In this document: one piece after another, positions 1-11,919 of the stretch
Numbering within the stretch: position 1 is the first letter of the stretch
How the letters are laid out: each line of letters begins with the position of its first letter
Assembly (NCBI GenBank): GCA_027366635.1
Contig: DAHXNE010000043.1
Coordinates: 1 to 64,000, forward strand
DNA from: Gammaproteobacteria bacterium
GTDB lineage: Bacteria > Pseudomonadota > Gammaproteobacteria > Steroidobacterales > Steroidobacteraceae
Length of the DNA: 64,000 nt
Direction of reading: 5' to 3'
Made by a program: the position numbers and the translations under genes
Notes under the pieces: model-generated
Databases searched by the model: none
Seen by the model: the letters and a program-made list of their open reading frames with translations, nothing else
Told to the model about the DNA's origin: nothing

Positions 1-137
1 CGGATGTAGTTCTTGCGCATCTTGCCGGAGATGTGCGCAGTGACGACGTGGCCGTTCTTGAGCTTCACACGGAAGGTGGTGTTGGGCAGTGTTTCCACCA
101 CCTCACCCTCCATCTGGATGGCGTCTTCTTTGGACAT
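1..137 (-). CDS. infA: Translation initiation factor IF-1 (N-terminal part; runs off the window)
   Basis: The 45 residues present begin [20 protein letters not shown] and continue with [20 protein letters not shown], the S1/OB-fold start of IF-1. IF-1 binds the 30S A site with IF-2 and IF-3 during initiation. About 27 C-terminal residues of the usual 72 lie beyond base 1. The start is the ATG at 137, where the IF-1 N-terminus is exactly in register. The gene sits downstream of aat on the same strand, a common proteobacterial arrangement, separated by about 170 bases in which I see no gene. Confidence 0.96.
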   Translation of the reverse strand, partial: MSKEDAIQMEGEVVETLPNTTFRVKLKNGHVVTAHISGKMRKNYI

Positions 138-304
138 ATGACCCTTTGCGTTGCGGGGGCGCGAATTGCAGCACAAAAGGTCGCGGCTGCGCAATTTTCC
201 AGCGCCGGTTCCGGGACTTCGGGCCGCGGCGGGCGCCGTGGGAGCCGCCGCTGAGCGGGCGAGCTGCCGCGCCGGCCCCACTCCGGCAGGGGGCGCTGGC
301 GCCG

Positions 305-1024
305 CTAAGGGCCTGTGCGCGGCAACCCTGAGGGGTGAGCCCGCAGCGGCAGGGGCGCCAGACTCACCCAGCGCTCGAGCAGTCCTTGGAACTGTGCGCG
401 GCTGATCTGGCGCGCTCCGAGGCTCGACAGGTGCGACGATGGCATCTGACAATCGATCAGGACGATGCCGTTCGGCGCGCACAGCGCCGCCAGATGCGCC
501 AGGGCCACCTTCGAGGCGTCGCGTTGCCGGCTGAACATCGACTCGCCGAAGAACACTCCGCCGAGACGGACGCCGTACAGGCCGCCGGCGAGCGTTCCGG
601 CGCGCATCACTTCGATACTGTGCGCGAAGCCGAGCCGGTGCAGCCGCACGTAAGCCGTGCGCATCTCGGGGGTGATCCAGGTGCCGGGGCTGCGTGCCCG
701 AGGAGCGGCGCAGGCGTCGATGACCGCTTCGAACTGCTGATCGACGCCGGCGTCGAACCCCTTGTTTCGTATTGTCTTGGCGAGGCTGCGGTGCCGGCGG
801 AACTCCTCGGGGAACAGCACGGTGCGCGGGTCGGGCGCCCACCACAGCACCGGCTGACCGGGGGCGTACCAGGGGAAAATGCCACGCCGGTAGGCCGCTA
901 CCAGGCGCTGGCTGGACAGATCGCCGCCGGCGGCTAGCAGGCCCGGCGGCTCGGTGAGCGCCTGCTCGAGCGGTGGGAACCACTCGGGCGCATCGTGCGC
1001 GGACAGCCAGGTGATGCGCCTCAT
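305..1024 (-). CDS. aat: Leucyl/phenylalanyl-tRNA--protein transferase
   Basis: The 239-residue protein moves Leu or Phe from its tRNA to the N-terminus of proteins that begin with Arg or Lys, marking them for ClpS/ClpAP degradation (N-end rule). Family signatures visible are [66 protein letters not shown], and the C-terminal LIDCQ and HLSSLGA. The frame is open 20 codons further upstream, but ATG 1024 (MRRITWLS) gives the normal N-terminus and overlaps the stop of the upstream acyltransferase gene in an ATGA, which suggests translational coupling. The arginyl-transferase gene ate/bpt, often found between aat and infA, is absent. Confidence 0.96.
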   Translation of the reverse strand: MRRITWLSAHDAPEWFPPLEQALTEPPGLLAAGGDLSSQRLVAAYRRGIFPWYAPGQPVLWWAPDPRTVLFPEEFRRHRSLAKTIRNKGFDAGVDQQFEAVIDACAAPRARSPGTWITPEMRTAYVRLHRLGFAHSIEVMRAGTLAGGLYGVRLGGVFFGESMFSRQRDASKVALAHLAALCAPNGIVLIDCQMPSSHLSSLGARQISRAQFQGLLERWVSLAPLPLRAHPSGLPRTGP

Positions 1025-2160
1025 GGCGGCGCTTTGCGGTACGGCACGTGCTGGCGGACCTCGCCGGCATACGTTTCGACCCAATCGGCCTCGTGCTCGA
1101 GGAATTCACCGATCGCGGCGCGGAAGCGCGGATCGACGATGTGGTGCGCCGACCAGGTCAGGCTCGGCTCGAAGCCGCGGCTGATCTTGTGCTCGCCCTG
1201 GGTGCCGGGCTCGAAGCGGGGGATGCCCCGCTCGATGCAAAACTCGATCCCCTGGTGATAACAGGTCTCGAAATGCAGGCTGTGGTACGCGCCTTCGGAT
1301 CCCCAGTAGCGGCCCCAGAGCGTTTCAGCCGACCAGAAGAACACCGCCGCGGCGACCGGCCGGCCCGCGTGCAGCGCGATTTTCACCATCAGGGCGTCGC
1401 CGAGCGTTCGGACGATCTCGGCGAAGAATTCGCGCGTGAGATACGGCTCGTGCCCGTGGCGCAGAAATGTTTCGCGGTGAAAGGCATGGACGCGATCGAG
1501 CAGTGCCGGGTCGAGCTCGGAGCCGAGGTAGGTGCGGAAGCGGATTGCGGCCTCGGCGACGCGCCGGCGCTCGCGGCGCGCCTTCTTGCGCTTCTCGGCC
1601 GTGAAGGTCGCCAGGTACTGCTCGAAGCTCTGGTAGCCGCGGTTGCTCCAGTGAAACTGGCAGTCGCGCCGCAGCAGCCAGCCCGAGCGGACGCAGGCCT
1701 CGCGGTCCGGGTCGTTCAGGAACAGCGCGTGCGCCGAGGAGCAGGCGCGCTCGTGCGCCAGTTCGCGCAGGGCCTCGAGCAACTGCGCGGCGAGCGTGCG
1801 CCGATCCAGGCCGGCGCGCACCAGCAGGCGCGGTCCGGTCGCGGGCGTGAACGGCACCGCCAGGGTGAGTTTGGGGTAGTACTCGAGCCCGTGACGCGCG
1901 TAGGCTTCGGCCCACGCGAAATCGAACACGAATTCGCCGAACGAGTTGTTCTTCAGGAACACCGCGGCGGCGGCGGCGAGCCCATCGGCGTCGCTGAGCG
2001 TGATGGGGCAGGGCTGCCAGCCGCGCGCCTCGCCCACGCAGCGCGTGTGCTCGAGCGCCGCGAGGAACTCATGCCGCATGAACGGATGAGCGTGGCCGAC
2101 GAGCGCATTCCACTGCTGCGGATCGATCTGATCGATGCTCGAGTGGACGGCGAGCTTCAT
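1021..2160 (-). CDS. FemAB-like / GNAT-fold N-acyltransferase (PF04339/COG3146 type)
   Basis: The 379-residue soluble protein is of the type annotated as GNAT family N-acetyltransferase or peptidoglycan biosynthesis/recognition FemAB-like. Typical sequence includes [13 protein letters not shown] near the N-terminus, [27 protein letters not shown]-like core strands, [16 protein letters not shown] (a basic central helix), and a C-terminal GNAT half with [21 protein letters not shown] and [18 protein letters not shown]. There is no signal peptide or membrane segment. The substrate is unknown for the family. It overlaps aat by 4 bases and lies 9 bases after trxB, so trxB, this gene and aat are probably one transcript. 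Family membership is firm; the exact reaction is not. Confidence 0.85.
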   Translation of the reverse strand: MKLAVHSSIDQIDPQQWNALVGHAHPFMRHEFLAALEHTRCVGEARGWQPCPITLSDADGLAAAAAVFLKNNSFGEFVFDFAWAEAYARHGLEYYPKLTLAVPFTPATGPRLLVRAGLDRRTLAAQLLEALRELAHERACSSAHALFLNDPDREACVRSGWLLRRDCQFHWSNRGYQSFEQYLATFTAEKRKKARRERRRVAEAAIRFRTYLGSELDPALLDRVHAFHRETFLRHGHEPYLTREFFAEIVRTLGDALMVKIALHAGRPVAAAVFFWSAETLWGRYWGSEGAYHSLHFETCYHQGIEFCIERGIPRFEPGTQGEHKISRGFEPSLTWSAHHIVDPRFRAAIGEFLEHEADWVETYAGEVRQHVPYRKAPP

Positions 2161-2169
2161 TCCGGTGCG

Positions 2170-3225
<1,056 letters not shown>

Positions 3226-3256
3226 CTAGAATAAGTTTATCGTTCTGTATCGGATT

Positions 3257-5590
3257 GTGGAGCCGTACCCGTTGGCCGATCCCCAGGCGCTCTCGCGCCC
3301 AACGTCCCGCTTTAGCGCCGCGCTGACCGGCGCTCTGCGCGAGAGCGCGGTCATTGCCGTCGCCGCCGCAGCGCTCGTGGTGCTCATCGCGCTGCTCACC
3401 TACAGCCCCGCGGACCCGGGCTTTTTCTACCGCGGCGCCGACGTGAGCGTGCACAACCGGATCGGTCCGGCGGGCGCCTGGCTTGCCGATGCCCTGTTCG
3501 GTCTGTTCGGCCGCGGTGCCTATTGGGTGCCGTTCATGCTGGGTTTTGGGGCATGGCGCATTCACCGCGGTGCGCACGAGGCGCCGGTCGGGCGGGCCAC
3601 GCGGCTGGTGAGCGGCGGCGGCCTGGCGTTGCTGATGATCGCCACCTGTGCGCTGGCGGCGCTGAACTGGGGCCCAGGCACGCTGCACGAGGGGGCCGGA
3701 GGGTTGCTCGGCCAGTTGGCCGGGGACGGCCTGCGCGGCGAATTGGGCTACCTCGGCGCGACACTCGTGATGCTGGTGGCGTGGATGGCCGGCCTGTCGC
3801 TGGGCTTCGGGGTGTCCTGGTTCCGGGTGATGGATCGGCTCGGGATCGGGGCGTGGGAAATGGTCGGCTGGCTGCGTGCGCGCCGGTCCGCGGCGCACGA
3901 TCGATCGGTCGGGCGCGAGCGCCGTCAGGCGCGCAAGGAAGCGGTGGCGAGCGAGACGCGCCGGGTCGCGGCGCGCGTTCCGCCGCGCATCTCCGTCCCG
4001 ACGCTGAGGGTGGAGCCCAGCGAGCGAGTCGAGAAGGAACGGCAGGGGGCGCTGTTCGATCCGCCCAAGGCCGGCGAGCTGCCGCCGCTGTCGCTGCTCG
4101 ACGATCCGCCGCAGCGCGAGCCGCTGTACTCGAGCGAGGCGCTGGAGGGTCTGTCCCGCCTGGTGGAGGTGAAGCTGAAGGATTTCGGGATCGAGGCCCA
4201 GGTGGTCGCGGTGCAGCCGGGCCCCGTGGTCACCTGCTTCGAGCTCAGGCCCGCCCCGGGCGTCAAGGCGAGCCAGATCACCACTCTGGCGAAGGATCTG
4301 GCGCGCTCGCTGTCGGTGATGAGCGTGCGCGTGGTGGAGGTGATTCCGGGCAAGAACGTGATGGGGCTCGAGATCGCCAATGAGAAGTATGAGACGGTCA
4401 CCCTCGGGGAGATCATTCGCTCGAAGGCCTACGACGAGATGCACTCGCCGCTGGCGCTCGCCCTGGGCAAGGACATCGGCGGCTCGCCGGTGGTTGCCGA
4501 CCTCGCCCGCATGCCCCACCTGTTGATTGCCGGCACGACCGGCTCGGGCAAATCGGTGGCGATCAACGCCATGGTGCTCTCGCTGCTCTACAAGTCGACC
4601 GCCGAGCACGTCCGGCTGATCATGATCGACCCGAAGATGCTGGAGCTCTCCGTGTACGAGGGCATCCCGCACCTGCTCGCGCCGGTGGTCACCGACATGA
4701 AGCAGGCGGCCAACGCCCTGCGCTGGTGTGTCGCGGAGATGGAGCGGCGCTATCAGCTGATGGCCGCGCTCGGGGTGCGCAACATCACCGGCTTCAACCG
4801 CCACGTCAAGGATGCAATCGCGGCCGGCAAGCCGATCCTCGATCCGGTGCTGCTCGCGCGCGCGGCCAACGACCCGACCATGGATCAGAGTCAGATCCCG
4901 CACTTGACGGCGCTGCCGTATCTGGTGGTGGTGATCGACGAGCTCGCCGATCTGATGATGATCGTCGGCAAGAAGGTCGAGGAGCTCATCACTCGCCTGG
5001 CGCAGAAGGCGCGCGCGTCCGGAATCCACTTGGTGCTGGCGACCCAGCGGCCGTCGGTGGATGTCATAACCGGTCTGATCAAGGCCAACATTCCGTGCCG
5101 CATCGCTTTCCAGGTTTCCGCCAAGGTCGACTCGCGCACCATTCTCGATCAGATGGGAGCCGAGACGCTGCTCGGGCACGGCGACATGCTGTATCTGCCC
5201 TCGGGCACCTCGGTGCCGACGCGCGTGCACGGCGCGTTCGTCTCGGACCAGGAAGTGCATCGTGTGGCCGAAGCCTTGAAGAAGATCGCGCCGCCGAGTT
5301 ACAGCGACGAGGTGCTCAGGGGTCCGCAGACGCCGATCCCGGGTCTGGCGGGCGAGGAGGGCGAGGGTGGGATGGCTCCCGATCCGGAGCAGGATGCGCT
5401 CTACGACGAGGCGGTGCGGATCGTGACCACCGAGCGCAAGCCGTCCATCTCGTACGTGCAGCGGCGGCTGAAGATCGGCTATAACCGGGCGGCGCGGCTG
5501 CTCGAGGCGATGGAAGCGTCGGGTCTGGTCGGCCCGCTGCAAGCAAATGGCGCGCGCGAGGTGCTGGTGCCGGCGCGGCCGGAGGACTGA
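3257..5590 (+). CDS. ftsK: DNA translocase FtsK
   Basis: The 777-residue protein is a membrane-anchored DNA pump that acts at the division septum and helps resolve chromosome dimers through XerCD at dif. The N-terminal 180 residues contain about four membrane segments (for example AVIAVAAAALVVLIALLTY and LGATLVMLVAWMAGLSLGF). A charged linker follows, then the motor: Walker A AGTTGSGKSVAINAM near residue 425 and Walker B VVVIDELADLMM near 557. The last 70 residues are the winged-helix gamma domain (DEAVRIVTTERKPSISYVQR) that reads KOPS sequences. The linker is short compared with E. coli FtsK, as in most non-enteric bacteria. GTG at 3257 is the chosen start; upstream frame length is limited by the trxB divergence. 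lolA follows after 6 bases. Confidence 0.97.
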   Translation: MEPYPLADPQALSRPTSRFSAALTGALRESAVIAVAAAALVVLIALLTYSPADPGFFYRGADVSVHNRIGPAGAWLADALFGLFGRGAYWVPFMLGFGAWRIHRGAHEAPVGRATRLVSGGGLALLMIATCALAALNWGPGTLHEGAGGLLGQLAGDGLRGELGYLGATLVMLVAWMAGLSLGFGVSWFRVMDRLGIGAWEMVGWLRARRSAAHDRSVGRERRQARKEAVASETRRVAARVPPRISVPTLRVEPSERVEKERQGALFDPPKAGELPPLSLLDDPPQREPLYSSEALEGLSRLVEVKLKDFGIEAQVVAVQPGPVVTCFELRPAPGVKASQITTLAKDLARSLSVMSVRVVEVIPGKNVMGLEIANEKYETVTLGEIIRSKAYDEMHSPLALALGKDIGGSPVVADLARMPHLLIAGTTGSGKSVAINAMVLSLLYKSTAEHVRLIMIDPKMLELSVYEGIPHLLAPVVTDMKQAANALRWCVAEMERRYQLMAALGVRNITGFNRHVKDAIAAGKPILDPVLLARAANDPTMDQSQIPHLTALPYLVVVIDELADLMMIVGKKVEELITRLAQKARASGIHLVLATQRPSVDVITGLIKANIPCRIAFQVSAKVDSRTILDQMGAETLLGHGDMLYLPSGTSVPTRVHGAFVSDQEVHRVAEALKKIAPPSYSDEVLRGPQTPIPGLAGEEGEGGMAPDPEQDALYDEAVRIVTTERKPSISYVQRRLKIGYNRAARLLEAMEASGLVGPLQANGAREVLVPARPED

Positions 5591-5596
5591 AATCTA

Positions 5597-6285
5597 ATGC
5601 GCAACGCATCGACACCGTGGCTGCTGGCGGCCGCGGCCCTGGTTCTCGCTTCGGCGCCCGCGCTCGCGGCGCGGGCCGCGCCGCCGCCGCTGGCACAGGC
5701 AAAGGCGCTGAGCGCTCCGACGCCGCTCGATCGCTTTCTGGCGCATCTGCATACGCTGCGCGTGCGGTTCCGGCAGACGTTGGTCGATGCTCACGGCGGC
5801 CTGCTGTCGCACTCGGCCGGCACGCTGATCGTGCAGCGTCCGGGTAAGTTCCGCTGGAGCATTCATCGGATACATGCGCGGGGCGGGGGGCAGTTGCTGG
5901 TTGCCGACGGCAGGAACCTCTGGTTCTACGACCGTGGTCTGAAGCAGGTGACCGTGCAGCCGCTGAGCGCGGCGCTGTCGGCGACGCCGGCGATGCTGCT
6001 GTCGGGGACGGTCGATGTGCACAAGGCGTTTCGGGAGCGGCTGGCGGGCTGGCGCGAGGGCCTGCACTGGGTGTACGTGGCGCCGCGCCAAGCGAGCGGG
6101 GCGGATTTCCGCAGCGCGCTGTTCGGGTTCGACGCTGGCACGCTGAAGAAGATGATTCTCGAGGACACACTCGGACAGGTCGCCACGATCACCTTCCAGC
6201 ACATCCGAATCAACGGGCCCGTGCCGGCCGCGGACCTGAGATTCACCCCGCCACCGGGCGTCGACGTCATCGGCCACCCGCTGCA

Positions 6286-6289
<4 letters not shown>
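5597..6289 (+). CDS. lolA: Outer-membrane lipoprotein carrier protein LolA
   Basis: The 230-residue periplasmic chaperone carries lipoproteins from LolCDE to LolB. It has a clear signal peptide (MRNASTPWLLAAAALVLASA, cleavage near APALAARA). The mature protein shows LolA hallmarks: LRVRFRQTLVDAHGG, SAGTLIVQRPGKFRWSI, LLVADGRNLWFYDRGLKQVTV, and a late LEDTLGQVATITFQHIRIN. It sits between ftsK and rarA, the standard ftsK-lolA-rarA-serS gammaproteobacterial order. Its stop codon overlaps the rarA start. Confidence 0.95.
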
Positions 6290-8879
<2,590 letters not shown>

Positions 8880-8904
8880 GCCGCCGGCCAAGGGGGGGGA
8901 ACCG

Positions 8905-10281
8905 ATGCCAGAGCTCAGCCGGTCGCTCAAACCGCGCCATCTGGAGATGATCTCGATCGGCGGGATCATCGGCGCCGGCCTGTTTGTCGGCAGCAGCGCC
9001 TCGATTGCCGCGGTGGGCCCGGCCATCGTGCTGAGCTATGTCATCACCGGCACACTCGTGCTGTTGGTGATGCGCATGCTCGGGGAGATGTCCCTCGACC
9101 TGCCGTGGGTGCGCTCGTTCACCGAATTTGCGCGCGTGGGACTCGGGCCCTGGGCAGGGTTCATCGCCGGTTGGCTCTACTGGTATTTCTGGATCATCGT
9201 GGTGCCGGCCGAAGCGATCGCCGGCGCGAACATCCTGCACACTTGGTTCGCTCAGGTGCCGACCGGGGTGCTCGGCGGCGGCCTGATGGCGCTGATGACC
9301 GGCGTGAATCTGATGTCGGCGCGTTCCTACGGGGAATTCGAGTTCTGGTTCGCTTCGATCAAAGTGGCGGCCATCATCGTGTTCATCGCCCTCACTGCCG
9401 CGTTCGTTCTCGGTTGGACCTCTTCCCACGGACCCGGCTTGCAAAATCTTTCCGCCTACGGGGGGTTCGCGCCCTTTGGCGCGGTGTCGGTGCTGGCGGG
9501 CGCGGTGACGGTATTTTTCTCGCTCACCGGCGCCGAAATCGTCACCATCGCCGCGGCCGAGTCGGCTTGCGGGTCGCGAGCGATCGCCCGCTTGAGCACC
9601 TCGATCATCGTGCGCATCCTAATGTTCTACGTGGGCTCGGTGTTCCTCATCGTGGCGGTGGTCCCGTGGACGCACATCGAGATCGGCCAGTCGCCCTTCA
9701 CGCTGGCGCTCGAGCGGATGCATTTCGCATGGGCCGGGGTCGCGATGGACGCGATCATCCTCACCGCCGTGTTGTCCTGCCTGAATTCGGCGTTCTACGT
9801 CTGCTCGCGTGTGCTGTTCGTGCTGGCCGAGCAGGGCGATGCGCCCCAGGGATTGATCAAGCTCAACGCGCGGCGCGTACCGGTGCGCTCGGTGCTGCTG
9901 TGCGGCGCGGCCGGCGTTGCCGGCATTCTGGCGGCGATCAAGGCGCCGCGGGGCGTGTTCGCCTTCCTCGTGGATGCCTCGGGCGCGCTCATGGTCTTCG
10001 TGTACGGAATGATCGCGCTGGCGCACTTGCGGCTGCGCCGCGCACGCGAGCGAGCCGGCAAGCCGCACCCGGCGGTGACGTTGTGGCTGTTTCCGTGGTC
10101 GAGCTACATGGCGATCGGTGCGATGGGAGCCATTCTGATCGCCATGCAATTCACGCCCGGTCTCGGGGTAGATCTGCACGTCAGTCTGATCTCGGTGGCC
10201 GTGGTCACGCTCGCCTATCTGGTGTTGCGCACGCGCCGCCGGGCGCGCGCCGCCCCGGAGCAGGTGAATCCCAGCGTCTGA
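8905..10281 (+). CDS. Amino acid permease, APC superfamily (AAT/GabP-like)
   Basis: The 458-residue protein has about 12 hydrophobic segments. The first bears the consensus GGIIGAGLFVGSS, which binds the substrate backbone in amino acid:H+ symporters. GEMSLDLPWVRSFTEFARVGLGP and WLYWYFWIIVVPAEAIAGA match the AAT branch (GabP, CycA, AroP, ProY). The C-terminal segments are also intact. The substrate cannot be told from sequence; GABA, proline or D-alanine/glycine permeases are the nearest types I recognise. A strong ribosome binding site (a run of eight G after AA at about 8890-8899) precedes ATG 8905. It appears to be a separate unit after serS, with a 25-base gap. Confidence 0.9.
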   Translation: MPELSRSLKPRHLEMISIGGIIGAGLFVGSSASIAAVGPAIVLSYVITGTLVLLVMRMLGEMSLDLPWVRSFTEFARVGLGPWAGFIAGWLYWYFWIIVVPAEAIAGANILHTWFAQVPTGVLGGGLMALMTGVNLMSARSYGEFEFWFASIKVAAIIVFIALTAAFVLGWTSSHGPGLQNLSAYGGFAPFGAVSVLAGAVTVFFSLTGAEIVTIAAAESACGSRAIARLSTSIIVRILMFYVGSVFLIVAVVPWTHIEIGQSPFTLALERMHFAWAGVAMDAIILTAVLSCLNSAFYVCSRVLFVLAEQGDAPQGLIKLNARRVPVRSVLLCGAAGVAGILAAIKAPRGVFAFLVDASGALMVFVYGMIALAHLRLRRARERAGKPHPAVTLWLFPWSSYMAIGAMGAILIAMQFTPGLGVDLHVSLISVAVVTLAYLVLRTRRRARAAPEQVNPSV

Positions 10282-10318
10282 TGAGCGGAAGTGGGAGTTC
10301 GGGTATCCTCACGCCGCA

Positions 10319-10408
<90 letters not shown>

Positions 10409-10614
10409 TAGATTCAAGTGCTTACGTCGGTCCTATCGATTGCTTTCGAGTTTGGGGCTGCACCTTGTGGTGCACTGGACCCCGAAACGGCGCCATAGCT
10501 GACGTCACTCGGCTCGAAGAGGTTCGCGCCAGAATCGGCGCTGAGGTGCGCGACGCGGAATCGTCACCGCTCGGGGCTCGTGCCGATGCGCCGTTGGCAA
10601 ACGACGGCGTGGAT

Positions 10615-10851
10615 ATGTCAGAGGATGGCATAGCGCTCGCCTTTGCGGAGCGATATGCGGCCAGCGCGCGCTACTGTCACACCAGCGGCGCCTGGTACAC
10701 CTGGGCGCAGACACGCTGGCGCTGCGATGACTCTCTGCTCGCGTTCTCATGGGCGCGCGATCTGTGCCGCGAAGCAAACCGACTCGGGCTCGAGAGCTTG
10801 AAGAAGACGGCGACTACCGCCGTGCGCCACACGCTGAGGTTGTTCGCCTAA
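10615..10851 (+). pseudogene. Fragment of a phage/plasmid P4-family primase (D5-N-like region)
   Basis: The reading frame MSEDGIALAFAERYAASARY followed by CHTSGAWYTWAQTRWRCDDS and LLAFSWARDLCREANR matches, from memory, the N-terminal flank of P4/D5-type phage primase-helicases, which typically read RYxxxxGxWxxWdGxRWrxD...AxxlcR. It stops after about 79 residues with no helicase domain, so it is a truncated remnant. The frame is open upstream to 10411 and may include a little more of the primase N-terminus. It lies just downstream of tRNA-Ser, as expected for an integrated element. Confidence 0.6.
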
Positions 10852-10930
10852 CGCTCGCCGCCGCCTCGCCCACCGGCGCTGTCGGCGATGGCAGAGTAGT
10901 CCGTCGGTCCTGCGCGGCGCCTAGCGCGTT

Positions 10931-11212
10931 CTACGCGGTCCTGTGCAAGTCGTGCTCACTGGCGCGGCGCAGCGTCTCGTCGATTCTGCTCTGCCAGCCA
11001 GCGCCGCCAGCTCGAAAGCGAGCGAGCACGTCGCGCGACAACCGGATCGTGATGCGCTCCTTGGTCGGCGCCTTCTGCGGCCCGCGGATCTTGCGCAGTA
11101 GTCGTGCAGGAAGTACCTCGGCCGCAGGACGCGCCCGCTCAAAGTCCTCCCGCGTCCATTCGGGATTCTCAGCGTCCACGTGCTCTGGGTTTGCTTTTCG
11201 CTTGCGTGCCAT
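10931..11212 (-). CDS. brnA: BrnA-family antitoxin
   Basis: The 93-residue protein has a charged N-terminus (MARKRKANPEHVDAENPEWT) and a C-terminal ribbon-helix-helix segment APTKERITIRLSRDVLARFR with GWQSRIDETLRRA, the BrnA family consensus. BrnA neutralises the BrnT RNase toxin and represses their shared promoter. It overlaps the end of brnT by 44 bases in the normal toxin-then-antitoxin order. The antitoxin frame looks intact although the toxin does not (see brnT). Confidence 0.88.
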   Translation of the reverse strand: MARKRKANPEHVDAENPEWTREDFERARPAAEVLPARLLRKIRGPQKAPTKERITIRLSRDVLARFRAGGAGWQSRIDETLRRASEHDLHRTA

Positions 11213-11470
11213 AGCGTCTCACCTCTCGTTTGTTGGCGCGGCGCAGGCTGATAACCCGGATACCTCGCGCGGTCTCGGTGAATACCAGCGCGTGCAGCCG
11301 GTCACCGAGCAATCCGAACGCGAGATAGCGAGTCTCGCCATAGTCGCGCCGATCATCAATCAGCATTCGCGCATGCTCGAAATCGAAGTCGGCGGCGCGC
11401 TCGAAGGACAAGCCGTGCGGGCATTCTTGGCCGTGTCGTAGCTGATTTCCAAGGGACGGATTGTATGCAC
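11169..11470 (-). pseudogene. brnT: BrnT-family RNase toxin, probably frameshifted
   Basis: The body of the toxin is clear: HGLSFERAADFDFEHARMLI, DDRRDYGETRYLAFGLL, HALVFTETARGIRVISLRRA, NKREVRRYG. The expected BrnT N-terminus (EISYDTAKNAR) is also present just upstream, at 11416-11448, but in a different frame. In the family the Lys of this motif and the Gly of HG(L/V)SF are separated by about eight codons; here only 11 bases separate them (11415-11425). A deletion of about 13 bases would explain both the missing residues and the frame change. A shorter or alternatively initiated product cannot be excluded. Confidence 0.7.
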
Positions 11471-11505
11471 AAAAAGGGTGGGTGTCCAGTCGGAAAGACG
11501 GTCGC

Positions 11506-11775
11506 ATGAGCACCGATCCCGCCCATCAGGCCCTACTCGACGAGCTCACCGACCTCGCCGGCACAAATCGCGGCGCGCCATCACCCGCTACATCGGTGGC
11601 CCGCTCGATTGCTCGGTGCTCTATGGCCGCGATCGGCATCGGCCGCAGGACCGCGCGACGATGCGTGCTGCGGCCGTGCAACTGGCTGCCCGCAGCGTAC
11701 TGCCCGCCGACATCGCCCAGGCGCTTTCGATCAGTGAGACCGCTGTGCGCGCGAGCTCCTGGCGGTGACGCCATG
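11506..11775 (+). pseudogene. Phage-like small HTH-type protein remnant (two frameshifts)
   Basis: A start ATG 11506 gives MSTDPAHQALLDELTDLAGT. The sensible continuation is in another frame: AITRYIGGPLDCSVLYGRDR, then RAAAVQLAARSVLPADIAQA and LSISETAVR, which resembles a helix-turn-helix. Near the end a further 2-base shift would give RELLAVTP and a stop overlapping the next ATG in ATGA. This suggests an originally coupled gene that has picked up two frameshifts. I do not recognise the family. Confidence 0.45.
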
Positions 11776-11919
11776 ACCGACCCCGAGCGCCAGCTGCTCG
11801 ACGAGTTCGCCGCGGCGGCCGGGATTAGTCGCGCGACGCTGGAGCAGATCAAACCCGGTTCCACTGCGCCTCGCGGGCCGAAAGCCGCGTCGATGCATGG
11901 TGATTTTGGCGACACGACA
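11773..11919 (+). pseudogene. Phage-like hypothetical remnant, truncated at its 3' end
   Basis: ATG 11773 begins MTDPERQLLDEFAAAAGISR followed by ATLEQIKPGSTAPRGPK. The opening resembles that of the remnant before it (DP-x2-Q-x-LLDE), so the two may be related or duplicated. The frame then runs antisense into the PAS/EAL gene, so the natural end has probably been lost at the island boundary near 11.9 kb. The end coordinate is where the neighbouring gene starts, not a stop codon. Function unknown. Confidence 0.35.
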
